This document shows, piece after piece, positions 1 through 13,800 of a DNA stretch of 64,000 bases. The stretch is from Beaufortia kweichowensis (Eukaryota > Chordata > Actinopteri > Cypriniformes > Gastromyzontidae). Positions within the stretch are counted from its first letter, which is position 1; every line of letters starts with the position of its first letter. The stretch covers positions 2,970,974 to 3,034,973 of the forward strand of contig CM032817.1 of the NCBI GenBank assembly GCA_019155185.1. The letters are read 5' to 3'. Made by a program: the position numbers and the translations under genes. The notes beneath the pieces were generated by a model, which saw nothing but the letters and a program-made list of their open reading frames with translations, made no database searches and was not told the origin of the DNA.

Positions 1-1951
1 AACTTTATATAAAAAATATATGCATGTACATCCGTATGTAAAAAAGTATGTTTGATTGTTTAAATACATATTTTGTTTTTATTTTTATATTAAAACTGTA
101 TTTTTGTTTGTTGCCTCAGGGCAACATTGTATAGATTTTGTTCACACAATATGTAAAGTGGAGAGATGTGCTTGGATGCATATTTAGAACCATATGGTGC
201 ATTTAAGTCCTCTTTGGAAACTAAAAGTCAAAGAATGTCCATAATGTTTGTAATTGATGATTTTTTATTATTATTATTATTATTAGTATTATGTTGCTAT
301 AATGATTGAAAATGGCAAGGTAGATACTACTGCAAGCCTTACCAGTAAAGTCTGAAAGTTATTGTAGAGCAGTCAAATATATATGCAATACAATGTGATC
401 CAAACAGAATCTCACTATAAAATGAATTGGAACAGTTCCTGGGTATCGCGGTATATGTGTCATTGTTTGGTTTTACCAGGTACTCTATGTTTTGGAACAA
501 AGCCTGCAGAGTGTGCCAAGTAGCTAACACCATGACACTGAATAGATGGGAGGCTATCAAAAACACCTGCACTTCAGTAATAATGAAGAGACAGCTGCAT
601 AATGATGATCCACTCCACAAGATCAATGGTCACTCATCTAACCTCAAAACTGATGTCAATCCCAATGAGTGAGAAGCTTATGAGCAAATGGTCCCATTCA
701 AGGGAAGAAATAGATTTTTCAAAACCAAAGAAATTAGATACTCATCTTGGCTGGCTCTGATGGTGTCCCGCACAATTTATTGAGCTACCAGATGTCGGAT
801 GTTTCCTCCGCCTTGCCCAGCCCTCTACAAACTTTTAAGACAACTGGTTTCTGAGTGTACCTCTTGTGCTTACACTCTGCATTGGTACTGTTCGTGGCAA
901 CAGACTACCAGGCATCAACTTGATGTGTGATGCTGAGTTGAAGAGAGCAGGACGTGGATCTTTTGTAGAGATGGCCATGGTTGGAGAAACAATGTTGCAC
1001 GTTGTAAAGTGGTATGATAATCGCTCAGTGATTCTCAGTGATTACACTGGAGCCCACCCAGTCACTGAGGTTGACAGGTGGGATCGCAAGTCAAAGATGA
1101 TCACCAAAGTCCCCTGCCCTGCTGTGGTAAAAGAATATAATAAGAATATGGGTGGGGTGGATCTGCTTGATTGATTACTGTAATCGGAACAAAATCAGAT
1201 CAAAGAAGTGGTACCACCGGGCAGGTGTTCCACTTAATGGATATGATCACCACCTGGCTGCTCTACAGAAGAGATTGTGAAGGTACTGGCATGCGAAAGA
1301 ACAAACATATGAAGCTATTCAAATCCTCATTGCTGAAGCCTATGCAAAAGTGGAAAGAACCTTGAGCAAGAAAGGCCGTCCCTCTTCCACAATTGCTGGT
1401 GAATATGAGCAAAAGAGGAGAAAAGGACCTGCTGCTCCAATTCCGATCTCTGATCCAGCACTGGATAATTATGGCATCATGCAAGGTACCAGGGTGTACA
1501 GGTACACCAAAGCCAAGTGCAAATGTGATGTCCACCTCTGTTTTACATCCACCAGCAATTGCTTTCTGAGGTTTCACACAGAATAGGAAACCTAAGTGTG
1601 CTTTGGCACATTGTTATAACCAATAATAAAACAAAACATACCCGCACAGACACTTATTTGGATGTTGGTTTATGAAATGTAAGAAACGTTAATACACAAA
1701 ATGTTGTAATTAGGGGCAGTTTGTTTATTTTATGTTTGATTGTTGTTTGTTGAAATAAAACCTGTTCAATACATATATTGTTTGTTTCCTTATTCCACTT
1801 TTTAGAGAAAACCTTGGTGTTTTATTACTATAGCACATTGTTGCCCTGATATCAAGACACTTTTTATGGTAGATATATTATCAGGGACCCTTCCCAAAAC
1901 ATAGCAAAGACTTTTTTTTCCCAAAAAAATAAAAATTCATGCCATAGAGGG
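1..1951 (+). mobile_element. piggyBac-family DNA transposon, decayed, left end not seen
   Basis: The right end reads CCATAGAGGG directly followed by TTAA (1952-1955), the usual piggyBac end and target site. Inside lies a broken transposase (about 371-1586). A subterminal inverted pair supports the element: CAGGGCAACATTGT near 118-131 and its near-complement ACATTGTTGCCCTG near 1832-1845, one mismatch in 14. No matching left end (TTAACCC...) is visible in the first 400 bases, so the left border is probably off the window or lost. The start coordinate is the window edge, not an observed boundary. Confidence 0.75.
371..1586 (+). pseudogene. piggyBac transposase pseudogene
   Basis: Translation pieces in changing frames match the piggyBac transposase (DDE_Tnp_1_7) order: an N-terminal part containing EQFLGIAVYVSLFGFTRYS and VANTMTLNRWEAIKN (421-672), EQMVPFKG (682-705), DNWFLSVPLVLTLCIGTVRG (839-898), YNKNMGGVDLLD (about 1135-1170), then a Cys/His-rich tail with CKCDVHLC and NCFLRFH near 1518-1580. 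In this family the three catalytic Asp lie in DEQ, DNWF and GGVD. Here the first is Tyr (TAT, 679-681), while the second (839-841) and third (1160-1162) remain. In-frame stops occur near 419 and at 670-672, and frameshifts after 1160 and near 1350, so the copy cannot encode active transposase. Catalytic assignments come from family knowledge. Confidence 0.85.
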
Positions 1952-2760
1952 TTAATTATTAGAGTGTTTTTATTAGAGATTATTTTGCATTTTTAGTCTA
2001 ATTTAGACTAAATCTTTAAAAGACTCAATCCAAATCTTACCATGCTATCAAAAATATATATATATATATTTTTTCCTCTATTGTGTATATAGTTATACAT
2101 TTTAAATAACAACATCCGTGCATTAAACACAACTCTATTCTCCTCAACCTCCGGTTTCTTGCATCCTAGTTTTGATCCAGCACAAAAGCATCACTCACAA
2201 TACCCTTTACGGCCTAGATATTAAAAAAAACATGCGTTCAGCATAAATAACTGTAAGGGTATTACTAAGCTATCAATCACACTTTGAACCAGATTCAAAG
2301 CTTAGCAAAGACTTTACACTTACACTAAAAACACATCAAGAGAGTCACAATTATAAAGTGTAGAACTAGAGCTGATACATACAACTGAATGAGATCAGTT
2401 CAGATATAAAATGGATTGTTTCATTCCTGGATGCCGGTTGGACAACTGTAATTTTCGGCTGTGACGGTATATTCACACAGTACAGAAGTATTGAGTCTCT
2501 CACAGCAAATAGCTTAAACTAGAAATAACAGCAATTCATAAACACACCCTAAGGAAAAGCCCAAGAAGGTCTTTGCAGGGAAATCTTGTACAGGAAAACC
2601 TCTCACTAAATGCTCTTTAAATAACAAACATCCACTAGTTTGTTTTTAGTGTTTGACAGCATTAGCTTTCATGAAGTTTTAATCAGTGGACTAACAAAAC
2701 AAGCTTGGACAAGACCGTGAAGCTGATTATATTACTGCTCAAACTGCAACTTAATGCCAG

Positions 2761-2786
2761 TTTTTCTATTTCTATAAATAGAAAAA
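2761..2786. repeat. short perfect inverted repeat (hairpin)
   Basis: TTTTTCTATTT (2761-2771) and its exact reverse complement AAATAGAAAAA (2776-2786) are separated by a 4-base loop. The arms are AT-rich and this may be chance in such sequence. No function is implied. Confidence 0.5.
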
Positions 2787-4077
2787 TCTATAAATCTATT
2801 AGACATTATTAACTTTAAGACCACAAACACACCTACTAAAATGTGTTAGACACAACTTAAAACCAGACAATTAACACATTTTGATTATTACCAAACCAGC
2901 AGATACAATTCAGAGATGATATTGTGTACTTTATCATCTACATACAAACTGAGTGTGTGTGTTGTGCTTGTGTGTGCGCTTGTGTGCAGTCTAATGACCA
3001 TGTATAATTTTCCCTAAATCCAATTACAGCATTACATCACACATTATTGAACAGTCCTCTTAAAGCCAGTTTGTCCAGATATAATCCGCATTACAAAATA
3101 AGTCGCCTTCTATAAGCAGATGAATTTTTAAGTTTTGACTTTACTCACTGAGCTCCTCAAATCCCTCTTCACCAGAACATCACAGTTTGTATGAAGGGCT
3201 TTACCATTAAACCCATTTAAAATAAACACTAAGATATCATCATGTTACACTATCCATAAATCAATATTAACAGACAACTAAAGACAACTAGTAAAGTCAA
3301 CTACGTCATTCGCCTAGGTCCTAGACCTTGATGTATATGATACACTAAACTTTCACCAGGTTTCTGAGTCAAACGGCTAGTGATGTTCAACTATATCAGA
3401 CATGCCGCATGTTCGGAAAATATCCTAGTCCTTGTCATAGGGATCATGGGAACGACACTCACGCTGGGGAAAATATCATACAAGAGACCAAACACCTCCA
3501 ACATCACAAGCTACTGGAAACATCACAGCCATGTTCCTCTGTGGCATCTTTTCTGATGTATAATCTGATGTCTGGATTCCCTCAATCATCACTGATACTT
3601 ACTTTTCAATCTTTTAAAAGGAAACCGCCTACGTTTGGTTCGGTTCTGGTTTTAGTGCCAGCAGGAGAAAACGAATACGGTGGGCTGAATCAATAAGGGC
3701 AAATCGCAGTAGATTTCATAAAGAGAGGCTGACATGAGGTTCATGACATTCTAAAAAAATAAAGAGCTCAACATTTGGTGCACCCCCAACAGAGTCGAAC
3801 ACACTTTTATCATACATCAAGCAGACCAGACAAACACAAACGCTGCTGTGGTAAAACACACTAAAGGTCACTGTGTATTACTTCAATACAGCCACACTGA
3901 GAATGAACACAGCTGAATCACTGTTAACAAGGGACATTCACTGGCTAATGTTCTCTAAAAGGTCTAACGTTAAAAAGTAATGCTGAAAGAGCATTTTATT
4001 CACATTATTAATAAAGTTATATTGGCATAGAAACACTAATAATACATAGTTTTATAAGAAACTATCCAGTAAAAGTT

Positions 4078-4290
4078 AATTCCAGTCGTTGATTCTGATT
4101 GGTCAATAGCTGTGTTTTATTCATGATAAAGCACAGCTATGAGCGCTTCACCTAACAATATCACTGCACAGCATACTGCAACATAAACATAAATCACAGT
4201 CAGCCAGGAACTGTTTTTTCAGCGGAAAGAAAACGTTTAGTGATTTTACTTCATGAATGTTGCGTTAATACATATTTTTTGGCTTTTGGG
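4078..4290 (-). repeat. interspersed repeat fragment (CCAATCA family), copy 1
   Basis: The segment with GATTCTGATTGGTCAATAG and TTTTATTCATGATAAAGCAC recurs at 50920-51078 with the same order of blocks, ending in both with TTTACTTCATGAA and then ATACATATTTTT. Two further fragments (10966-11070 and 34893-34950) share the complement core CCAATCA plus CAGAGCGC. It looks like a non-autonomous DNA element common in cyprinids. Its ends were not resolved. Confidence 0.55.
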
Positions 4291-5074
4291 ATTTTATTGT
4301 ACATACGTCACAGCTAAAGCACTCATGTTTTGCGTTGACATACTTATTTTTTATTGCATACAGAAATAACGTTCTCATAACTTAATTAGAATGTCAGCAA
4401 AACGTTTTTAGAACGTATTTTTTGTAACTTTGTAACATTTCGAGAATAACAAAGTGCTGCTTGCTCTCAATCAGTTCCCATTAACTCACAATGTAATACT
4501 CTATTAAGGATAAAAACATAGCACATATTTAATGGTAGAAATAGTCCAATCTAATTAAGATTACATTTTTAGAGTACTGAATAAATTACAAGTATATTTA
4601 TAGCACAGTCAATTTCTCTCTTAATGATATTGTGCACCACAACTCAAATGAATATAAAACCAGGAAGAACAAACTCTAGATCAGCTCTAAAACCTGCTTT
4701 ATTATTCCTTGTTGATACAACCAATCAAACTCTTATTTAAATGCAAGGTAAACCTGCAGACATCTGTATATTTATTAGCACGTTCCAAAAATAAATGTGA
4801 AACCAGATAAGATTCATAAAACCAGCTTGTAAAGCAGTTTTCTCTCATTACATAATCTCTGTGAACCTACAGGTTTCACACACACGGGGTGATGAGACAT
4901 TTGTGATTGTGAAATGTGATTTTTGACAGTAGTATGATGAATGATGAGTATGTGTTTGTATTACGTTTGAGGAGGAAGAAAAAAGAGAGAGATAGAGTAA
5001 AAGGAAATCAAACATATATGAGTCTTCGATTAAATATATCTTCTCATTGTCCAGCTCATCAAAGACACATGCTA

Positions 5075-5140
5075 CATTTCATTTACATTTACATTTAGGC
5101 ATTTAGCTGACGCTTTTATCCAAAGCGACTTACAAATATT
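5075..5140 (-). repeat. LINE/SINE 3' tail fragment (teleost L2-like), copy 1
   Basis: Contains GCTTTTATCCAAAGCGACTT next to a CATTTACATTTACATTT run. Read on the minus strand this is the frequent teleost 3' tail (AAGTCGCTTTGGATAAAAGC ... TAAATG repeats) that I associate with L2-type LINEs and the SINEs that borrow their tail. Only the tail is present, consistent with extreme 5' truncation. Family attribution is from memory. Confidence 0.6.
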
Positions 5141-7509
5141 AGGAGACAATAATGCTGCTGCTATTTTCTGCACCTTTACAGCAGAGAGAGATTAAACTGA
5201 GAGACTATTTTGATTTACCATTGATCTCTTTATGAGAAGCACTTACTGTAAATCAATACCTCAGATAGATCACCTCCCTTTCCTTAAATGCTACTTTAAA
5301 CATTCACACTGTATTACAAATCCAACACATTATCTGCTCCGATTAGTGGCTTCATATAAATCTCCTTTCGATATTGGCTATAAACACACATGAAAAACAC
5401 ATCCTTGACCAAAACTAACAAAATTGAAATTGAAATCTGAGAAGCATATTATTTGATATACACATTTGCTCAACGACTGAGCACCAGACAGTGATAAAAG
5501 GTTTCAGCTGTTTCCAGAAATCAAAGTAGACAGAGAGTTGGTGTCTGACGTGTTGCGACACGCCGATTCACGGATTAAAATGTCTAAATGAAAGGGTCTC
5601 CAAACATTCACTCCACTAGAGAAACAGAAAAGCACCATCACAACAACTTTCAGTGTACAAATTGAATCTTGCCGATGAGGACACTTATAAATTGCTAAAC
5701 TGTAAACAAAATGGATGAAAGGCATCACTGACACAAACATACTCAAATCTGATTCTTTACAGACTTTTTCAAGTTCAATCTGTGTGGGTCCCTGAATTTT
5801 TCCTGCATAAATAATTACAATTTATAATTTATAAAATGTATAAACATTGTTTTCCACAGCAAACATCTGAAACATTAAGGAAAGGCTGAAAAAGGAAAAA
5901 AAAACCTTTGGAAATTAACATTATTTGAATGACAAATATGCAGCGTTGTGTTTTTCAAGGACCTGAAGCAGCATGTGATCTGTTCCTTGCATGCTATACT
6001 TAACCTGTACGCTTTAATTTAATTTCTCTGTAGACTTGTTCTTTTTCGCATGAGCAGAATAACAGACTGTTCCTGTTTGGAGACCTGAGGATCTGCAACT
6101 GCTCCAAAACTCAACACACAGATGGTGCCTTTACATAACAGCAGCGTGAATTACGTCCACATCATTTCTCTGACGAGACCGAACTTCACGCTAAATCCAT
6201 CTCTGTACATCTAAATTCTGACCATGCCTGAATTTAACAAGCACATAAACTATGATCAAACCGTAAAACTCATACAAACACATCAAACCATATTCAGCTC
6301 ATTGTTGGAAAATGATCAGGTTCTCTGCACAAACCGTGTCCTTGATGTGAGATTTTAACAGCCAGCAGTGACCGTCTTTTTATCATGTGACAGTTCAGCT
6401 CAAAGAGAGAAATGAAAGTCATGAAAATCACTGGCCTCATTAAAGAGTTTGGCCTGTTAGAAAAGATTCAGTGAAACAATCCTTTCGGGGGTCAGGACAA
6501 TCAATCAACAGGACATCCATAATAAACCACATTTATTAGGAGCATAAAATTTTTACAGAGGTTTAAAAAGATGCCAATGCTGTTCTGGTCTCATTATATA
6601 ATACAGTCTGACGGCAAGTTATTGATCATCCCGTAACCCGCACAGCATGACCTGTCATTATGCATGAGTCTAAAAAGCAGCGATACATTTTAATAGTAGC
6701 AGTAGCTGTTTTCCTTATTAACCATTTAATGCCTTAGTTGTAGATATAAAGTCACAACAAACCCTTTAAAGCTGTTTATTAGCCACACCAACCTGGCAGT
6801 CAACTTTAAACAAGCCACAAACACGCAACAAACAAGCAACAGACGAACAACAAAAATCCAGCAGCTGTTCTAACCAGCATCAGGTGGCCATGCTGCTTTC
6901 TTGCTACTTATCATGTTGGCACCGCTACTTACTGTATCCTGCAAAAGGGGAACAGAGAGTGTAAATCATAAATTATTATCTGAAAACTAACACAGGTGTA
7001 ATTCTGTTTGTCTGTGAGTATTTAGAGGGTCATAACCGCATTAGCAAACAGAGGTATGCTTTAAAGAAAGCATTAAGGAGAGTATGCACATGCACAATTT
7101 TACATGCACATTGCAAAACACACACACACAAAGGAGAAATGAGGAGAAGGAGGTGGAGGGTGACAGACAGAAGACCATGGGTGACTGATGCCTATATTCA
7201 AATGAACACAGCAAACCGACAGGAAACCAATGAAGCGAGAGACACGGCGGTGCATATTTTCAACAATTCTAACGTGTAGTATGATGTGTATTGAGTTTTC
7301 TAGCTGGGGAATGCAGACAATATGAATTCTGTGGTGCATTGTGGGACTCTTCAAGGAGTTAACCTTTCAGTGCAATAGAAGGACGCTGTGATTGAGACGG
7401 TCCTTCAAATCTTTGACTAAAAACTAAAAAAAGCGAAGCTTAGTCCCCTGAAAAGAGTATCTTTAAAAATCCCTGAGGTCATTGCAACAGACGTCTACCC
7501 AAAATAAAA
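5141..7509. other. intergenic, no gene recognised
   Basis: No coding similarity, RNA gene or obvious repeat boundary was recognised. Open frames are short and unconserved in appearance. Confidence 0.5.
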
Positions 7510-7816
7510 AAAACGTTCACCCAAAAATAAAAATTATTTTATTATTTACTCAGCCTCACGTCATGTCAAACCTGTATGACTTTCTTGCTTCAGCAGAACA
7601 CAGAAGAAGATATTTATGAAAAATCTGGTTACCGGCACTCATTCACTTTCATAGTATGGAAATAATAGAATATAATGGAAGTCAATGGGTGCCGGTAACC
7701 AGCGTTTTGCAAAATATCTTCTTTTGTGTTGCACAAAAGAAATAATCATATACAGGGTTTGAATGACATAAGGGTGAAAAAATTATTACATTATTTTTGG
7801 GTGAACTATCCATTTA
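7510..7816. mobile_element. fold-back MITE (GTTCACCCAAAAAT family), copy 1
   Basis: Starts near GTTCACCCAAAAATAAAAAT (7515-7534) and ends with TTTTTGGGTGAACTA, so the ends are inverted repeats. The interior also folds: GGTTACCGGCACTCATTCAC is mirrored by a TGGGTGCCGGTAACC block, and an AAGAAGATATTT block is mirrored by AAATATCTTCTT. This is the most complete of five related copies in the window. There is no coding capacity; it is a non-autonomous DNA transposon of a kind abundant in cyprinid genomes. Confidence 0.85.
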
Positions 7817-10800
7817 AATGTTTATATGAAGCCTTTTTAGTTTCTGTCAAAACACTGCAAATGAGAAGTGATTGCTTTAGTTAGACTATTACACTATTAT
7901 ATGTTCAACTACACTGACTATAATGGAACAGAAATGTAACATTAAAGCTACTAAAAATATTTGAATTACATACCAAACTAGACGGAAAGCCATTAAAGAC
8001 AGTAAAGTCATTACTTAAATAACATTGCACAGTGAAAAACACCCTCCAAAACCACTATAACCCATTAAACCATGCAAAAATGCATCGTTACTTCCTCCTC
8101 TTCAGTTAACATAAAATAAGTCATTGTTTTTGAGACTTTAGAGGGCCGACACTTTTCTCAATCTGCTCATTCGGTGTGCAAGGCTTTAAAAGTACTCTAC
8201 AACTATAAAAGGAGCATAACAGTAAAACATCTACAAGATCCTTTATTTTACTAGATGAGAGACAGAGATAAACTGTGAAAGATTGTGTGAGTTGTTGCTT
8301 TGTAGGAAATATTCACAGTTAAAATGATCCCTGGGCTGATGCTCGGCAGGGGTTCTCAGTAGGTGTTCATCAAATAAGAGTATATCGTTTTGTATGTTCA
8401 AGCTGGGAAAGTTAAGAGTGTAAAGCAAGCAAAGAGTAAAGACACTGTTTCAAAACGCACTGAATTATGTGTTGTTTACCTCACATGATGCTGCTGTATC
8501 GATCGACTCTATAACTAATATAAAATAAATGGGGGTCACTGAGGACTGTGGAAATGTTTCAAACTCCATTCAAAATTAGACAATAAATCAGCTATAGACC
8601 AGAGAGGTGATCTGATTTAGTTGTTTATGCTCGTTTGTCGTTGTTAAAGGCAGCTTGACAGACGACTTAAACAGGGTTAATTAAAACTTTAACAGATGAG
8701 CGTCTGTATTTTAGCATTGATTACACTACCTCCCTCTGTCAGCATGTGGACCAATGAAATGCTTTGAAGCTTCAGTCAAACCGTTTAGAAGACTGTATCC
8801 AGGCTAAGAATTGTCCATTGAACAGCTTAATCGGCATAACCGGTCAGAATCAGCAGGGTTAATTTTAGCTAAAATCTACAATGACACTTTAAAGGTATTT
8901 GTATTCTACTCTCATAATGACCATTTTGTTTATTAAATACAGTGAACATCAGCTTTGGTCAGGCAAGTAATATGTATATATAATGAGCACATTTTGTATG
9001 CGATTATAAAATTTTGATTAGGATACTAGAAGCCTGTTTAGCATTTTTTATGATACCAACTAGGGCTCCACCAAGAGCCTATCATGTCTATTCTAGTTTA
9101 AATTTAAACCCAATTTTCAAAGCCAATCAATCTTTATCTTAACAAGCCTGAACCTGTAGGCATTCAGGCCCAAACTAGTAGTAGATAATATATGACATAC
9201 TAGAGAGAGTACAGTGGTCAACACAGACATAACAAAAGCCAAGTTCACCAAAACAGAGTCGTGTGATGATAAAGACTCAACATTAGTCACACACAGCAAC
9301 AGTCTGACTAAACCCTGTAGGCTACTGAAGACAACTGAAACAAATGATCCAAACTCAGACTTCTTAATAATTTTGCGGTGGGGACTGTAGGTGCTTTGCT
9401 ATATTTGAAACTTAAAACTGTAAATTAAACTATTTATAATATAACGAGGTTAAACTGGATGTAAGGGTACAAGCGTACATTTATTTACAATGTTACAATT
9501 CAATATTATTCAATATTATTTTCATTTTGTTAGTAAAGTAGATATCATAGAGGGTTGTCCAAAAATAAAGCCAAGTTGAGCATCTAACTGTCCAAGTCAC
9601 TAAAATTGTCATCAAATTGAAAGTGCTTTATAGCATTGTTCATCAGCATGACAACATTTTCATTGCCTGATATGAACCAAAGAGCCAAAAGTACGCAGAT
9701 ACACAACATTTGTTAGACAAAAAACCACTGGCAGGGGATGTTGGCCACAAGATGGCCACCAAATAACTGACTTGCCTTACAGGTACTCTCAACCAACTAT
9801 GGACTAAAGGGAGAAATTAATGCACATATATGTGGTAGATAAGTGTACCGTAACAAACCCAGAGTAATAACTTCAGTCTCCTTTCCAACATTCCTCTCCC
9901 ACAATCTTTCTTCTCTCTCTCCACACAGCCAAACCTGTATGATAGATGACTCTATAATGCGAGTTATGGGGGAAGTGAGTGCAAGGGCCAACCGCTACAA
10001 CCCACAGTGCGAGTATAAATGCTTTATATAGAAGAAACATTAGAGTCAGCATGACAGAGCTGATTAGATATAAAGGAGAAAGATTCATTACACTAATATA
10101 AAGAGGAGGCTGATCAAGGTCACACAGTAGGAGCCAGTGAAGAACCATGAAGAATAGCCTAATGTGACAAACGAGATTATGATTATCGCATCATAATTGG
10201 AGAAAGGACTGAACCTCCCACTTTACATAATGTCTGAAACTAACCTAATAAAACATGTTTTAAACTATTAAAAACCTGTTCACTCATAAATACATACAAA
10301 TATATATAAACTGACCATATGGTACATGCATTATCTAGATCCACAGTAAAGAATGGTAATGAAAGCATCATACTATGGCCCTGCTTTTCATCAGCTGAAA
10401 CAGGGGCACTAGTGAAGTGAAAATAAGTAGATACCAAATACCAAGCGGCCAATTTTGACACAAATCTTGCAGTCCTTATTTATAAAGCTCAAAACAAAAG
10501 GGCAATTAAATCTTTTCAGCACAGCCCAAAAACCCAAATCTAGATCAACAAAGGAATGGTTTCAGAAAATCAACATTCTGGAATGGCCGAGTCAAGACCA
10601 GACTTAAATCCTTTTAAAACTTGAAAAGCAGGAGATCCACTTGCAGTTTGATTGATTTGGAGCATTTTGCAAAGTAAGGTAGAAGAAAACTGACAAATCA
10701 ATATTGACAAAGGTAATAAAATCTTATTGAAAGTAAACAAATTTACTGTTATTCGATGTGGCTGCTGTCCATGGTGCTGAAACAAATAAAAACACCAAGT

Positions 10801-13800
10801 ATGCAATTCAAATAACAATCCCGTTTGAAACTCACTCCATTGTGTGAAGCTGATTAATATATTCAGACAAACAGCAGTGTTTTAATAGCATTACAGAGTC
10901 ACTTTTTATTCAACCGTTTATTTATCATCAATCTAAACGTTAAAAGTGACAGACACACATTAATCTAAACTGGTTATGAAAGTAGCCAATCAGACAAGTA
11001 GCCAATCAGAGTCAAGTTTTTCAGAGCGCTGTGTAATAATTTATTTTTATAACGTCAAACATCACATTATAATTAACCAGGAATGTTTTTGTTTGTTGTG
11101 CAGTCAAGTTAAATTTACGCTGGTGTGGTTTATGCAATGCATATAAAGATATATGGTGAGCGTTTAACTGCGTTAGAGAGGGAGAAAATGAGGATTAAAA
11201 ATTTTTTAATCACATGCGTTTCATGACCACATTAAACCTTCCCAACAAACACAATGTTTTCAGAGACCAGTTTCATAAAAGTCCACCACAGGATCTTTGA
11301 ATGAGGTGTCAACTTTAAATAACACTCAATTTTGCAGCCATTGGCATGGCTGGTTAAACCGCACGATGAGAGAAGAGCAGTAAGTGTGTGCGGAGAGCAC
11401 TGAAGGAGTTGTGAGACAGAAGGTGAGGTGTAAAGATGATGTGAAATGAAGTGAGAAGGATAAATGTGCTTCCAGTTGAACCGATTTTATTCCCACACAT
11501 GAAATTCTCTGAACTAGCAGGCAGGAAATGCATTTATATTCCTAGCAAGATCTCCACATCCTCTTTCTCCATGGACCTGAATACCTATTCTTATAAAATA
11601 ATGATGCACATATGAAATGTCCCTGAGTAATTAAACCTGTTCACCATTAAAAAGAAAAACAAGCAATTTCCATGTGGCATCTGCACACCAAAGCCTGAGT
11701 CACACACATGACGCATAAACCACAAGAGCAGTCCTGAGGGAGTTTGAGAGATTTAACTGAATAAAACACATCAGTGAAACGTCCTTGAGGGCAGCTGTTA
11801 CTGCCACCACATAGAGACTCATTTCTGCTGAAGGCAAAAAAGAGAAAGAGCCGTTTATAATGTGGGTAACGAAATAAATAAAGCAGAGACACATCTGCCC
11901 CTATAGTCTAAAAAATAATGCAAGGAAAACTTTTGCAAAAAACATCTGAATTAAGAACTTTCTTACGTCAATGGATTAAAGTGATAGTTTTTAATGACAT
12001 CAGCACCCAAAAACTCTTTACACGCACGCTGAGAATAAACAATGCACAATGCAACATTAAAAGCTTTTAGTAAGAGCCACATCAGAGTGAAATACTGTAT
12101 GCCTGAGGATAGAAACACTGTTCCTGGATCAGAAAGTAAATGTCCCTCAGGTCTCCTCTCACTGGTCGAGAGACATGAAGCAGCACCACAAAACCCTTGC
12201 ACAAACAAATGCATTGACCGAGTCTCAGTCCAGGTTAATAACTTTGTCGGTTGGATCAGATTAATCGATCCACAGATTCTTATCAAGTGAACTGAGGGCT
12301 GAAAATGCTGTGAACTGACAAACACCTGCTTACACGTGAGAACAGATAATATAAAAAGTTCTATAGACACTTTCCACTAACACTCAACATCTTATCCATG
12401 ATCTCAGTTCTAAGAAAGATCTTCAGTTTCTGTTGTGCTTCCTGTAGACTTCATTCACTATTTTACATAATAAACAACTCAATCTGTTTCACATAAGAGA
12501 AGATGATATATAAATGTGATATGAGAGGTGATAAATGCTTTGTGACTGGGACACTGAACTCATTTCAGAGTTGCTTCACAGACACTTTGCTCAGTCTGAT
12601 GATTGATCTACTGTTCAGCAGCTTTTATCTCACCATCCTGACAAACACTCATGATTTCCCAGGATGAAACTACTGTACACTTAGAAATAAAGCAGGCAGA
12701 CAGGTTGTAAACGAATCTTTTGTTCTCCAGTGACAGTGTTACCACATTCACAATGACATCCAGATGAAACTTTACTGAAAACAAAAACATTCAGCAGAAA
12801 TTCTTTCCATCTGTTGTCTAATACAAGCAATATTTAGCATTAGGACTAACTACTCTAAGCTCTTCTTAAATTACAGATTGTATCATTTAACAGGCAGTCC
12901 CAGCACAGAAGACGGTTTGATATATTCATGCAACACAACCATTGATTAAAATGAGAGTAACACCCACAACAAAATCAGGCACAACATGACAACAAGACAA
13001 TAAGGGCATATGTATTATAGATGCAATTTTTTCAAGAAATTTCACCAACATCTCAACATGAAGTACATTCTACATCCACTGCTCACAATAAGCTGCTAAT
13101 AAACCATACACACAATGCCACATCAAGTCGGAGCACAAAGGCAGATCCTACGCAAGTCAGATCTTTCTTTCAAATCCTTTGACTCTCTGCTGAGCTTCAT
13201 TATTCTCTAAATGTCATGGAAAATACAGTACGGTCAACAGCCATTTAAATGGTTTCTCACCCACCACTGCATGTCTACATTAAACCCCATTACATTTTCC
13301 ACCAGTGGCCAAGACACCCACAAACCTGTTTCCATGGTGCTCGGTGAGAAAGATGTATAATGTGGTTTGATAAACAATATGATTATAAATGAAAGGCAAG
13401 AAACACTTCAATCCACATGGAAAGCTCTACTTGTATCAGTATAATGAACAATAAACACACTTCCTGTCGGTGTAGGCTTATACATCCACTGCAAAATGAC
13501 GATAAGCTCTTTAAAGCTGGGAAGCAGTAAACATTTATATTCTTTTATAACAATTAACTGATATGAATTCTGATGCAAACATATAGCTGATATAATTGCT
13601 TTCAATGGCATAACTATAAACAGAAACTAAAAGTATTTAAAAAAATGTTCATTTTATTTATAAAATACATCTGATGTGCAACCATGTGGGATTTTAAAGG
13701 GGACATTGGATAAAATATTGACATTTTTGCATTACGTTAAGAAAAAGCTGAAAAGAAGCTGAAAAGAAAACACAAGCAAGTTTAAAGACAAATCCCATCA

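Larger units (their letters stand above)
1956..5074. other. intergenic, no gene recognised
   Basis: AT-rich sequence with short ORFs only and no recognisable protein similarity. It holds a short (TA)n run near 2052-2070, an 11-bp perfect hairpin at 2761-2786, a GT-rich patch near 2951-2990 and a repeat fragment at 4078-4290 (listed separately). Confidence 0.6.

Noticed and set aside
11963..12370. Minus open frame of 135 codons
   Set aside because: No recognisable motif, unusual composition or splice signals; overlaps an equally plausible-looking opposite-strand frame; likely chance.
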